From NCBI GenBank assembly GCA_037013685.1, contig CM072887.1:40351154-40415153 (forward strand): 64,000 nucleotides of DNA. The letters run 5' to 3'. Each line of letters starts with the position of its first letter. Position 1 is the stretch's first letter. Made by a program: the position numbers and the translations under genes. This DNA comes from Acridotheres tristis (Eukaryota > Chordata > Aves > Passeriformes > Sturnidae). Positions 12,190 through 23,764 of this stretch are shown piece after piece. The notes below the pieces were generated by a model. The model ran no database searches, was not told where the DNA came from, and worked only from the letters and a program-made list of their open reading frames with translations.

Positions 12190-14622
12190 AAGCACTGAAT
12201 TTTCAAACCCTCCTGAGGCAAGAAAACATGATTTTCCCCTTCATTTTATGGTCTGTTGAATCTTCTGTTTTTCTTGTTATATAGCAGGAATAATGTTCAT
12301 GGCCTTGGAGTATTCTTGTGGTTTTCCAAATGCCTCAGATTTAATCTGGCATCTTCCACATGCACAAAAAAATTTATTGCCTCATATACTCTTTCACTAT
12401 GAATGCTGTCCCTTCCCCAGTTCTTTGGAGGGGTCCTGGAGAGGAACAATGATCCCATGGAGCTGTTTCTCAGCTGGTGAGAAGCCCTGCCTGGTGCCTC
12501 AGCAGACACTGCTCACACAAGAAGACAGCTCCTGATGGGGAGGAGAGGTCAGCCCAGACCTTTAGCATTGGCCTGAGCCCCAAACACTCATCTCAGAAAG
12601 CAAATAAGAAAGCATAATAAGATGCACACACAGGCCCTTTGTTACCAAGTCCAAACCCCAACATGTAAGAATAAGCTTTGTGAGCAGGGCGGTCTCCACA
12701 GTGAAAGACGCCCAAGGGCAGGCGGCGGGGATGGGAATTTTCTGGCTGGTGGTGCCTACTCTCTGTCTGGGGCTCAGCAGGATGGCCTGGGGTCAGGTCT
12801 TCGTGTCTGAACCTCTCTAAGGGCTGGTGTTTGGTTTACCAGTTCTCCAGAAAGAACGTGCTTGTATTGCAAAGAAAAGAAATGCATCCAGACCATTCCA
12901 GATGTGGAGGGTCCTGCCTGTTATACTAATGGATCAAGATTCAGACTCCTGAATTTAATTTTCCACTTTAGAAATGATATATGGTCAGAGAAGGACATGA
13001 ACTGTAGCTTCAGGGTGCTCTGAAGCCAAAAGGAAAGACAGAGCAGAGCTCTGGCAGTCCTTTTCTCTTTGCATAGCTGCTGAAAAAGGACTGTAGATCA
13101 TCCTACTGCTGCTGCTATTTCTTGCACAGAAGTATGTGAAGGCTGTGGCTGTTTGGCTACCATACATCATGCCAGTACTTCCAACTTGGAGTCAAAATGC
13201 TTGGAATAAACAATGCTGACAACATCTGTGGGACTGAGGAGGACTTGTCCAGTGCACTGCCATGGGGTGGCAGCAAATCTGATGCCTTGAAAACTCAGGT
13301 CATGTTGACAGGAACACCTTGAAGGTCCATAGTTCTAATGGAGCCCATGATATTCTTCTGTGCATGAAGCCCGTGTTTCAGAGCCCTTTTGGATGCTCCA
13401 AAATCCATAGGGTTCTCCATAGCATCATACAACTCTTCATGTAAGGCCATAGCCCCAGGCTGCATTGACACATTTCAGAGATGATCTGGCCTGCAGTGCC
13501 TTCAAGGCAGTGAAATTCTGGCCCTGATCTAAATGGTAGATTGAGTCAAAGTCCAAATCTCTAGGCAGACAGTAAAAAGCTGTCAGCAGCTTTCTGCCAT
13601 AGGCCACAACAGTGTGTGTGATACAGGCCACTGACACAGCTATATCAGATCAGACACATACCTAAAAATCTTTTTTTAATATATATTTTTAGCTTTTTGT
13701 TTTTCTTATTAGGCATCTGAAATTAAGGGAGATCCACAGCCCAGCTAGTGCTTTGAGTTAAACCAATCCCATTTGGGCATGTTGCAAAGAGGAATAAACC
13801 AGATGATTCTATTTCCAGATTGGAATCAGGTCAGATAACTATCACCTCCCTTCCTTTGCCTGACCTCCATTAACTCCCAGCTCCACTGCCAGCTTCTGCA
13901 GTGACAAGCAGTGTCCTTCACATGTTGCTGAGACATGTGAAATGGCAGGGGAAAGGCTTCCTGTGATGGCCTCAATTCCCATTTCCAGGTGCAGCACCCA
14001 GTGAGGATGTAGGAAGGCACACCGCGCCTCGCCTTTCCTAAGCTCCCCGCCCAAGGTCGCTGCTGCCAAACCCTGTGCTCTCATCGGATGCACGAAGGGA
14101 AAACTGGCCTCTCCCTGACCTTCAGCCACGTGGAAAGCAACTGGGGCGGTCTGGGACTGTACCTGAAGATCCAAGTGTGCCTCCAACAAGGGAGCAAAGC
14201 CCTCCATTGGTGCTGACCACTGCTGGCACCAGGCTGGGACCAAAGGGGGCTATCAGGTTTGCCAGGAGGGAACAGAGAAGTACCAAATTGTGTGTGCAGT
14301 GGCTGTGGATGCAATCACCCTGGATTCACTGGGAAACCAAGGGCACAGAGAGGCTGTGGGAAGGATGAGGGATGCCTGGAGAGACTGTCCATCTCAGTGA
14401 GTCAGGCCATTTACTGCTACTCATGTTCACATCTCAGACGAGTGAAGAGCACAGGGTGCACCTGGAAGGCAGCCATGTTAATAAAGATATTCTGTCTTGG
14501 AGCCAAATCACCTGTGTGGAAGTAAGGAGGGAAAGCACAACAGTGGCTGTGGACAGTGCTAAAGGCCAATCATCTCTCCAGGAGTTCCCAAATGGTGCAT
14601 GAGTCGTTAATCTCATTGAAAT

Positions 14623-14773
14623 GAAGGAGAGGAGAGGAGAGGAGAGGAGAGGAGAGGAGAGGAGAGGAGAGGAGAGGAGAGGAGAGGAGAGGAGAGGAGA
14701 GGAGAGGAGAGGAGAGGAGAGGAGAGGAGAGGAGAGGAGAGGAGAGGAGAGGAGAGGAGAGGAGAGGAGAGGA
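14623..14773 (+). repeat. Perfect (GGAGA)29 pentanucleotide array
   Basis: Twenty-nine uninterrupted GGAGA units run from 14626 to 14770, inside a 151-bp stretch with no pyrimidine on the plus strand. The complementary frames read repeating LLSSP and are artefacts. Pure homopurine-homopyrimidine tracts of this length with mirror symmetry can adopt triplex (H-DNA) structure, and their length is typically polymorphic. The absence of interruptions suggests recent expansion, or possibly an assembly-sensitive length. Confidence 0.97.
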
Positions 14774-15637
14774 TGGATATGAAAAAAGTGAGAAAGTAAG
14801 AAGGAAAAATAAATGTAAATTTTTTGCTACAAAAAAAGCAGCTCTCATTCATTCATGGCACTTACACATGTAAAATATGCGGCATCTCCTAGGCCAATAA
14901 ATCTTCAGTATGTTATACCTGACAACATGAATGGGAAAATAGGAATATTTTTCTCTCTGGAGAAATCTGGATTAAGTTCTTGTGCTGGTAGAAGACTGCA
15001 GTGGGATTTTCTTTCTCGGTCCAGAGCCTATGCTTTACAGAAGGTTCATTTGCGCCCTTTGCTGCCTCAAGGACACCAAGTTCATCCTGGCACCAGGGGC
15101 TGCTCTGAGCCTGGGCCCAGGTCTGAAGCAGGAGGAGCAGGGATTGGTGCAATGGGTGTGTCCATGTGTCCACATTTCCTTGGTGTGGTGACTTCAGGAT
15201 GTTCAGCAGAAGCAGGAGGTGCCAGGTGGCTCATGCTCCCACTGGTGATTTCCCTCTGCCCTACCCTCCATTCAAATGTCCACAGCTAACACCCATCCTA
15301 GGTCTGGACCTCTCCAGCAAGCACAGGCTGCCCAGTGTGTCCTCACAGAGCTGTGACAGGGGTGTCGATGAGGACACACCAGAAACAGGATCTCAGAAGC
15401 TGCTGTAACCACACTGCTTCACGGACCTTCATTTCTGCAGGAGAAGTGCCCCTCCCACTTACCACCTCTTACAGAGGTTCATCTCCCAGTCTCCTCTTTA
15501 TTTTGCAGCCTTCTGTGCTTTCCCAACACTCCTGCCTTTCTCCTTTGCTCTGCCAAGCCAACATGGCCAGTGCTGATCGCAATGCAGAGGTTAAAGGTGC
15601 CTGGGCTGCAGGGGCTTGGCCTGAGCCCTCTTGGTCT

Positions 15638-15658
15638 CAGCAGCAGCAGCAGCAGCAG
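15638..15658 (+). repeat. (CAG)7 microsatellite
   Basis: Seven CAG units lie in a G+C-rich patch. Open frames on both strands read through it, but none is otherwise supported. Confidence 0.9.
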
Positions 15659-16180
15659 TGCCAGAGCTGCAGCCCACTCCAACCCAGCAATGTTCTCACC
15701 TGGGCACCATGAGCCCTCTCAGCCTGGCCAGAAATTCCAGCCCGACCAGGAGAGGAGAGCCATCTGAATCTCCTCAAGCTGCTCTCATTTGCACACAAGG
15801 CTGGTGAGTATGTGTGTGTTCATTCTAGGAGGGGACCGATTAATTAGGTGATGATGGGAGCAAGAAAGCTCTCAGGGCTCTGGGTCTGCCCCCTACCAGA
15901 TTGTACTGGCATTTTCTGAACACTTCTTTTAGCTCAGTGGGCACAGCTTGTGTGCAAATAAATACACTAACGCTTGGTTATTGTTTGGTGTGATGTGAGC
16001 CTGGGATTGTTGGGGTTTTTTGGTTTGGCTTTTGTTTTCTTACAAGTATTGTTTCTATTTGTCATTAAGGCTCACTTTCTAATCTATCTTTGCAGGAACT
16101 TATTCTTTTTTGACATTTGCCAGTTGCATGTAGCCAGAGCTCTCTTCTCTGGCCTGAAAAAGCATCTAAGGCCAACTGGG

Positions 16181-16226
16181 TTTTTTTCTGTGTTTTTTTT
16201 GTTGTTGTTTTTCTTTTTCTTTTCAG
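16181..16226 (+). repeat. T-rich low-complexity tract
   Basis: T-runs are separated by GTTGTTG and single C or G bases. It generates spurious phenylalanine- or lysine-rich frames on the two strands. Confidence 0.85.
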
Positions 16227-16463
16227 AGAAGACAACCAGAAAAGATGGGGGAAGGGAGAGATTACTTGTAAAGAAAGACAAACATATAATTAGCAAAAAA
16301 TAAATACATCATTATTTGATGGTTTTCATGCATGTCACTGTTTCAACTGCTCATGAATTGTTTCATCCAGATTGTAAAATATTCATATTTATATGTAACT
16401 CTGAAAGAGATGTGATGCCCTGGAGAGGCTAATTCTTGGTTTGCAGATTGTTTACAAGCTGTC

Positions 16464-16490
16464 AATTGCAATTTGAATATATTTGCAATT
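16464..16490. repeat. Inverted repeat with octamer-like half sites
   Basis: Arms AATTGCAA (16464-16471) and TTGCAATT (16483-16490) flank an 11-bp AT spacer. ATTTGCAA within it resembles a POU-octamer half site, and the surrounding 350 bp is AT-rich with several TAAT-type words. This could be a transcription-factor site cluster, but no binding data support it. Confidence 0.35.
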
Positions 16491-17559
16491 CATAGGGCTG
16501 ATAAATAACTTAAGTTACATGGCATAGTTTCTGCTTCTGAGCTGAAGTACATTCCTGTGTAAGTAACACTAAGGTAGGCAAGCATTTGTCTCCCCATCTG
16601 CCTCTCAAATCACACATTTAATGGAGCAAGCAAACATAATACCCCAGAGTACCTCTGGGATCTCATAATAGTATTCTCTGCTGCCTGACTCCCTGGAAAA
16701 CTCTGATCCCATGGCATTGCGTGTGGCCACCTTTCGCTGAGTCCTGGCTCAGTTACAGCTCACACATGATCAGGACGAGTATTCTGTGTGTTTGCTCTCA
16801 GGAACCCAGCACTCTGTGGGACAGCCTGCCACAAAAGGGGAAAGGAAAACTATGTCACAGTGACTGCCAGCTTTGTGTGGGACAGGGTGACTGAGAACCT
16901 GGGAGTTCTGCTTCACTATTCCAAACTTGTGGGGGTGAGTCTTCTTTGAGGGATAAATAACCCAATTATCTACACAATACTATTTTCAATTTGCATTTTG
17001 CAATAAAAATGCCAAATACAGCATTCTGGCTCCTATCTTTTCCTCCATATTTGAAGTGAAATTTTTAAGAGCTTAATAAATAAAGAGAAAAAATTTGAAT
17101 ATTCTTAGGTGGTGAGATTATTATTTCAAGCGGTATGACTGCTTTTCATTTGTTTCTCCTTGTTACCAATTTTGTTTCTTGGAATTGATTCCTTTACTCA
17201 CAAAGAATTATACTAGAAAGTCTTTTCACTTTATCTCCTGGTGTAAACAAAAACCTGTCTCTTGTTCTTCTCCTAAAATCATGGTACTAAATTGCATTGT
17301 GCGTGTGTTGCATGTACATAAATATGCATAGCCACTCTGAATGTCATAAATCAATAGTTTCGATTAGTTATATTTTTCTGCCTTTGCAGTTGTTTGTGAT
17401 GATTCTCTGTCCTTACATTTGAAACCTTTTCTGAATTCTGAATACAAATCTATTTTCTGTAATGTACTCTCGTTATTTTTTATCTTCTGCACAGTAAAAC
17501 ACACATCATTTCCTCTGTGGCAGCCTTTTTCTATATTTGTGTCTTCTCAACTTTTATAT

Positions 17560-17900
17560 ATTTGTTTCTTCTGAGTCTCACCTCATTTTAACTGATCTTT
17601 CCTGCTCGACAACATTTTACTCCAGTATTCTCCTTGAGATTCTTCAGGATTATTTTTAGATGGTTGACATCTTTCTTGAAGTCCAGTCTACAGGACTCAA
17701 CTCTGTATCAGTCAGGACTATGTACTGTCTTTTACTGTAGAGATGTTTTTCTTTCAGCTTGCATTTGTACAGAAAGTTCCTTTCAAATAACAATTACTTG
17801 CCCTTGTCACTACTGAACTGCAACTATTTTTCTTCAGATGATTTAGCCAATTTCTTATGCCTAGTTTTAGCAGGAAGTGATTGATCGTTTTTTAAGGTAC
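17560..17900 (-). mobile_element. Ancient CR1-like LINE, C-terminal ORF2 region
   Basis: Read on the plus strand, TTGACATCTTTCTTGAAGTC matches the antisense CR1 block CCACATCCTTCTTGAARTG, which encodes the end of the ORF2 RT thumb. About 170 bp downstream, CTTGCCCTTGTCACTACTGA, then ACTGCAACTATTTTTCTTCA and a GATTTAGCCAATTTCT-type ending match the next known antisense block in the same order. The copy is heavily decayed with no usable frame. It is of similar antiquity to the fragments at 8.2-10.6 kb. Confidence 0.55.
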
Positions 17901-17909
17901 TTGTATGGA

Positions 17910-18585
17910 TCACAGAGGTTTTTGATGCCGTCATGAATCTTCTCTGCTGGACTTTCTGGTCTCTATGTGGTTTTGGGCGTCAATTAGGTTAAAACAAGAT
18001 GGGAGGGATCATGATCTTGGAGTTCCCTGAGGACACCCATCCTGTGTCAAAAGAGCGGGATGGCACACAGCAAAAACAGCTGAAGCTGAGGGTCTCTGGG
18101 TCTTGAGAGGGAGGGTGGGAAACTAACAGAAGAGAGACTACCCAAATCACAAAGCTGACATACTGTCTAAAACTGGAGCTACTCCCACCATAGAGAGAAT
18201 TTCTTACTGCAACTTGTGGTGCCAAAGCACTTATTTCAATAGCAAGCGCTCTGTGTGGGTATAGAACATTTTCAAGACAAGTAACCAGTTTGATACAATA
18301 TCTCCATGTAGACCATGCCCAAGTCTTTCCCACTCATTTTATGAAGCCCTTTGAACTGTGTCAACCCACTGTAAGTGTTTGCCATGTGCACAGAGTCAAT
18401 TGTTACCCTGAGGAATGGGACGGATGATGACATGCTAAGATAGTAATGCTTTAAATTAAGATTCCTGAATATGCCTCTGATGTATAGAGGTTAATTAAGA
18501 AGCTATTGTGAGCTGAATTAATACCATTTGCTTATTGAAAACATAAGTCATGAGAATTAACAACAAAGTCATAAATATGTTTCCC
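17910..18585. other. No recognisable gene
   Basis: A minus frame of 114 codons (17989-18333) is present but shows no recognisable domain. The remainder is AT-rich and looks unique. Confidence 0.45.
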
Positions 18586-18588
18586 TAA

Positions 18589-18717
18589 GGGCCAGATCCC
18601 TCAGCTCTTACTCATTTGAGCAGTCCTTACTCATATGAGTAGACCCATTGAATTAATTGAGACTACATGTATGAGTTAATTTATCTATATGACTAAGAAG
18701 TTGCATGGTTGGGTCCC
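18589..18717. mobile_element. Ancient palindromic MITE-like repeat
   Basis: The segment opens with GGGCCAGATCCCTCAG and closes with GGTTGGGTCCC, which resemble degraded terminal inverted repeats. Between them TTACTCATATGAGTAGACCC and GAGACTACATGTATGAGTTA form near-complementary arms centred near 18650 on CATTGAATTAATTG. I recall a widespread reptilian palindromic repeat with this layout: GGCCAGAT start, ACTCATRTGAGTA arms and a CATTGA centre. The copy is imperfect and too short to encode anything. The class assignment (a non-autonomous DNA element) is inference; the hairpin layout is visible. Confidence 0.55.
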
Positions 18718-18719
18718 AC

Positions 18720-21700
18720 ACAAGCATTAATCTGAAATGAATATGTTTTTAATGATAAATTGGTATTTAGATGGCCTATAATGATTGTTTACATCCAAAC
18801 CTTGTCTTAATAAGACTGGTTTAGTTTGCCAAGTAAATAAATCCAGCCTTTTCTTAATAATCAAGTGACAGAGATCCAACAAATACCAATTAAAAGCAGA
18901 ATTCTGACATAGACAGAAAGCAAGTGTGAGGTTTCATTAGGTCCATTAGCAATGTATACAATTTTAGAGATAGCTGAATGAAAAGCTGGTACATCTTGAC
19001 CACCAAATTCAGTGTCATGATCCCTGAGCCATTTCTGAGTGAGTTTGCTCCAGAACCCAAAGCAGGGTGAGAGGGAAGGATGTTTAGCTGGGAGGGCAAC
19101 AACCCAGTCCATCCCGCTGTAGCAACCCACTCTGTGCTATTGCACTCTAGCATGTAAAAATACCACATCCCACCCTGCTACATCGGGGATCTCCTCCTGC
19201 TCACTAGCACACCTTGATATTGTAGGCAAGCTAAGAGTCAAGGAACTCCCACCTCCAAAGCCAAGAGCTGAAATGTTCCTCAGGTGCTGGAAACAGGAAG
19301 GGATTGCTCCACTGTGGTTGGTTTATCCCAAGTCTGCTGACCAGCATTGAATGATCCAATGAAGGAGGGAACAGAGGACTCCATCTTCTGAAAGATCATC
19401 CGGACTAATCTGCTTCCATCTGTCCCACTGATAAAAAGCCTCTGAGGAAACACTTCAGTGCTCACAGAGAGCAAATGGTGCAAACAGAGATGCTGTTCCC
19501 TTCCCTGTGGTCCTATGGGAGATACAACCATCATCCACAGTAAGTGGCCAAGGCCAGGGCTTAGTGACTCTTAAGCAGAGTAGTTCTGGCATCAACTGAT
19601 CCTTAAAAGTCCCATGAAACTTCCCTTTCTATCTTTCCAGGACCAGCACCAGCTTCCTTTTCACATCCAGCTGCACTTGAGTGTTATGTCAGTGGAGACC
19701 TTTGTGGTAAGAAAACATAGTGAGACTTTCCTCTTCCAGGCTTTAGCTCAGTCAGTTTGGGAGAGAGGGAGAAAAAAACCCCAACCCTACAGGCTATTGA
19801 CAGAAACAGTTCAAACGGCTGTAACAGCCAGAACGTTTTCCTTTTTTTCTCCTCCCTGACTGCGTGCATTTTCCCAAAGTTCATCTTTAAATTCTTTAGT
19901 GCTGCAGCCCTTGCTCCCCTTTTCAATGCTAACAATTGCCTGAGGATGCAGAGGGAAAGTTCTCCTCCAACCCAGAAGGAAGCATCACAAAGCATTTCCA
20001 GAGGCTGTCTCTCCTTCAAGACTTCTAGCCCAGGGTCAGGTTTCTTGGAAAAAGTTGTATGAAGTCATAATAAGGCCTCATTTAAAGACCAAAATAATCT
20101 AAAACTAATTTACCTCAAACCTTTAGCAAATTAACCACTGGAAATCAATATCAACACACATTTTGACATTTTATTTTCTGCATCGGGAAAATAAATAGAA
20201 TTTATTGCTGCACATTTTTATTTTCTGATGCCCTTTAAATCCCTCAAATCCATGTCACCCACCTAAGGGATATCAACTCAATAGGAAAAAGCTAAACAAA
20301 AAAGCTAAAGATGCCTGATTTAAAAATATCTGTGATAAAAGGGAAGGCTGTGATTTGTAGGAGAAAGTGCTTACTGTCAGAACTTTGTGGCATCTATTTA
20401 CTAATCCCCAAAACTTATTTGCATTGCAAACACTTTCTTTTCCCAATCCACATCAGAGGTATGTAAGAAAAATAAGAAATTAATGCATCAAATTAAATAA
20501 CTGTAACAAAAGCCTCATATGTGGCCTGGGAAGCTCTAGTATATTCTAGGATTTTGTATTTCTATCAAAGAGTTTAATTTTTATTTTCTGTCTCTTTTTT
20601 TTTTGTCAGCTGTCACCCATGAAGATCTGGACCTACAGAGAGTGTGTCATGCCAGGTCCTCTGTACAGCTCCAGAGCCCTTTTAGTGCCCCCCAGAACTG
20701 TCACCTCCTTCTGGGGGCTGACAAGGTAATGACAGCAGTGGGATCATCAGGTCATGCTGCCTTTGCTCCCCCTTCAAGCCCTTCAGAGCAAGTAAACAGA
20801 GCAGGCTGTAGACTGGAAATGTGTGCTCCGGTACTTCCGCAGCACAAACAGTGTGGGAATGGAAAAACAGGCTGTTTATCCTCAGAGTGTTAGCAGATGG
20901 CAGCTCCTTCCCACTCCTGCCCTCTGCTGCAAACTGCCCAGTGCAGCCCCCCGGGCCACTGCTGGACATGGGCACTCTCCAAAGCCACCCGAGGGAGGGA
21001 CGTGCACCCTGCACACACGTAGGTGAATCCCACACGCTCCTCTCAGGGCTCATGCACTGGTCACAAGGGAAGGGGCACACAGGGGTTACCTGTAGATGCA
21101 CCACTCCAGGTAGGATATTGCAGAGATGCACCTTGCTGCTCCAAAACAAGACACTCTGGACTTTCTGTAGATTTCACTTCTGTCCTGTCCCAGGTGGCAT
21201 CAAACGCCCTCCTGCCCACCCAAGACCACAGTCAGTCTCCCCTGAGAGTCAGCAGGCAGCTCCATTTCAGCCACTTCTGAGAGACAGAGACAAGAAAAGA
21301 GTGGGCATGACCTTCCCTACACCCCTCTGCTGCATCTCCAGAGCCCACAGGTTCATGGCCTCTTCCCAACCCAGCTAAGCAAGGTGCAAACTCCTCTGGG
21401 GACGTTTGCTGCCTCTCTCTTGTCAAGGACTACTGCCAGCCTCAGATCTCTCAGCTAGGCTGTTTATGGGAACACTTCTCCACTCACTGCCTTCAGTGAT
21501 TTGTCACACTTCAAATTTTCCACCAGATATATATGTAAGGCTTAGATACAAAGTCCAGCCATGAGAATTTCTGATTTCGTCTGTGGATTCTCAGTGTCTG
21601 GTGTTGTAAAGTGGGGACTGAGGAGTGCACAATTTAGGGCCCCCTGATAAGTTAAAGAGAGAACAACAAAACAGAAGACTGCAGCCCTGCTAAGAGCCTT

Positions 21701-22030
21701 GCACCTAAATATTCACAGGGATCACTGACTGCCTTATTCTTGCTCTCTGACAGAGACCTGAGCAGGAGTTCAGACAAGTGGGCTTCATGCTACCTCACTC
21801 CAGACATCCCATCTTCCTCCAGAAGTAGTCACTCCTTTTACTGTCAAAGGATGCAAACATGCTTTTGTACAGAGTTACTCATCTAACATACCTTAGATAC
21901 TCCTCTAGGAAGAGGTGAGTTGCTGCAAACCTCTTGCAGAATACAGGCTAGAAAGTAGGTGCCTGATTGAAACTATTGCCAAGCCCACCTATGTGGTTTA
22001 CTTAATCCTGACAAGCCATAACAGAATTTG
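18720..22030. other. No recognisable gene or repeat
   Basis: AT-rich, unique-looking sequence runs to about 20600. It is followed by a G+C-richer part (20620-21400) where long overlapping frames appear on both strands, including a 155-codon minus frame (20682-21149) and a 185-codon plus frame (20821-21378). These two overlap antisense, share no family resemblance, and are most simply explained by low stop-codon density. Confidence 0.45.
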
Positions 22031-22037
22031 GAGGCTG

Positions 22038-22130
22038 CATCTTACTCAAGAGGAAGTGATGGCTCCAGAAAGCCATGTATGTTTCTTCAGGAGGCTTATT
22101 TGCTTTTCAGTGTCAAAGTCACAATTACTC
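22038..22130 (+). repeat. 93-bp duplicated segment, copy A (probable source)
   Basis: The segment starts CATCTTACTCAAGAGGAAGT and ends CACAATTACTC. It recurs at 24094-24186 in the same orientation with the same length, no indels and four substitutions (about 96 percent identity). The flanks of copy A are unrelated to CR1, whereas copy B sits inside a CR1, so A is the likely source. Confidence 0.93.
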
Positions 22131-22320
22131 AGACTACAGCAGTGTGTCACCCCTCAGCAATGCACTTCCTCTTAGACATTTGGGGGGCATCCTGCCCTTC
22201 TCTTGGCTCCCTACAGCACACCTGACTGTGCCACAGCCAGTCTGTGGCTGTTCTCTGTCTCAACACCCTGTCAAAGGAGAGCGGCATAAAATCCCTCACA
22301 GGCATATTTTAGATGTGTAA

Positions 22321-22350
22321 TGCTGATATGCTTCATAAAACATATCAGCA
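22321..22350. repeat. Perfect 10-bp stem hairpin
   Basis: TGCTGATATG and CATATCAGCA are exact reverse complements separated by a 10-base loop. No RNA-gene context is seen. Confidence 0.8.
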
Positions 22351-22359
22351 CATTTCAAA

Positions 22360-23760
22360 AGTTATTTCTAAAATTTAGGCCCATGAGTCAAAAAATACCA
22401 GGGAGTGGAAAGTATCCCACAAGCCAAACAAGAACCAGCATACATATGAAAGCCAGTGAAGGAAATGGGCAGCAGCCAGTGACACAGCAGGAGCTGGTTT
22501 TCCCCTGTCCTCTCTTGTATTCCAATGCTTGTAAAATTCTAAACTCCAGTGGTAAACACAGAAGAGAAAATACATGTCAGTATACAATGGAAGGGGGAGT
22601 GTGGGGTGTGTGTATGATTTTCACAGCATTTAGGTTCATTCTGAACTTTTCATGGAGCTTTGGCACCAGCCTGACTTGAACAACTTATGATAGAGCTGAA
22701 ACTCAATTCGAGGTCTCTCAGATCATAACTCCTGTAGTGTTTCTGAGAATTTAAAAAAGGCAAAACCTACCCTCCCTCCATCTGGTATACACACACCCTG
22801 ATGCCCGTCAACTTTCTAACTGCACATGACAGAGTCTGGCTGTCCTGTTCACAGTTATGGTCTCTAGCATCACTTACTAAGCAGAGTGCAAGGGGAGGGT
22901 CACAAAGGATTTGTGAAGTTTCCTGGACCCTGGAAAGATGAGTGTGAGGCCAAGGCAGGTCTCAGCTTGCTACACACAAGCTCACAGCTGCGGATCTGTG
23001 ATATTTACCCCTCTTCACCACAGCAAGGCTCTCACTCAGAAGCTGCTAAACCCAGATGTCAGTGTCCTCCTTAACTGCAGACCTGTCACAAATGCCAGCT
23101 GCACTGCCTCCAAGTCAGGAGTTTCAGTGTCAGCCTTCATCAGCTCTTCAGCTTGTCTGTCACAGTATGGTGCAGCTGAAGCATCGACCTCATCACTGGT
23201 ACTAACTGGGTCATTTATTCCACTACATCAGTTTGTTCAGCTGAGTATAGGAAACAGTGCACTAAAGGTAGAGGATGCTGTGTTTCTTTGCTAACCTTCC
23301 AAGGCCATGTCAAAACATCAGAGGATACAGAGAGCAGAAGCAGCAGCAAACTCCTCAGGGTGTCCCTTGGGGCAGCTGAGACATGTATTTATATAAGGAA
23401 CACAGTTCAAATCAGTCAAAGTGTTTGCATAAGTTGGGTTGTGATTTTTGCAAATATGAGAATTACAAGAGCAAACTAGAATTAGGTCAGCGGTAGAGGG
23501 TTTTTTTAATTGTTTTGTTCAAGAAAATGCAGAGAAATATCTTTCCTTTAAGGCCATGAAGGGTGAGCAACTTAGCGGAGTCAAGAAATCGTGGGTGATC
23601 AAAGCCCTGTGGACATTCACATTTAGCACTGGGAACATGTGATGCTGAGACAAATTCAGAGTAGAATACAAGTAGCCAGAAAAGATACAGAGGTGCTTCC
23701 TGAGTAAAGATATAATCCTTGTCACTTTGCAGTAGCTCATGTGAACGGACCCTACAAATG
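22360..23760. other. No recognisable gene or repeat
   Basis: Short frames occur on both strands, the largest being 118 codons at 22938-23294 (+). No known domain, terminal repeat or LINE motif is visible. Confidence 0.45.
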
Positions 23761-23764
23761 CATT

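Larger units (their letters stand above)
11060..14620. other. No recognisable gene; minor simple repeats
   Basis: Contents are a CA-rich run (11341-11390), a short AGC array (12173-12189), and several G+C-richer patches (11550-11800, 12700-12800, 14030-14250). Frames on both strands overlap heavily in the G+C-richer parts, which is expected from fewer stop codons. I recognise none of the products. Confidence 0.5.
14780..17550. other. No recognisable gene; CAG and T-rich runs
   Basis: The stretch holds a CAG array (15638-15658), a T-rich tract (16181-16226), and an AT-rich segment at about 16300-16640 with an inverted repeat described separately. The plus frame 14855-15289 (144 codons) and the minus frame 15479-15682 are not recognisable proteins. 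The sequence from 16980 to 17550 is T-rich and may be the eroded continuation of the CR1 fragment at 17560. Confidence 0.45.

Noticed and set aside
14570..14852. Minus-strand frames of repeating LLSSP residues
   Set aside because: They are translations of the (GGAGA)n array and contain no other coding signal.
20682..21378. Two long overlapping frames on opposite strands (155 and 185 codons)
   Set aside because: They lie in G+C-richer DNA with few stop codons, overlap antisense and resemble no protein, so chance is the simplest explanation.
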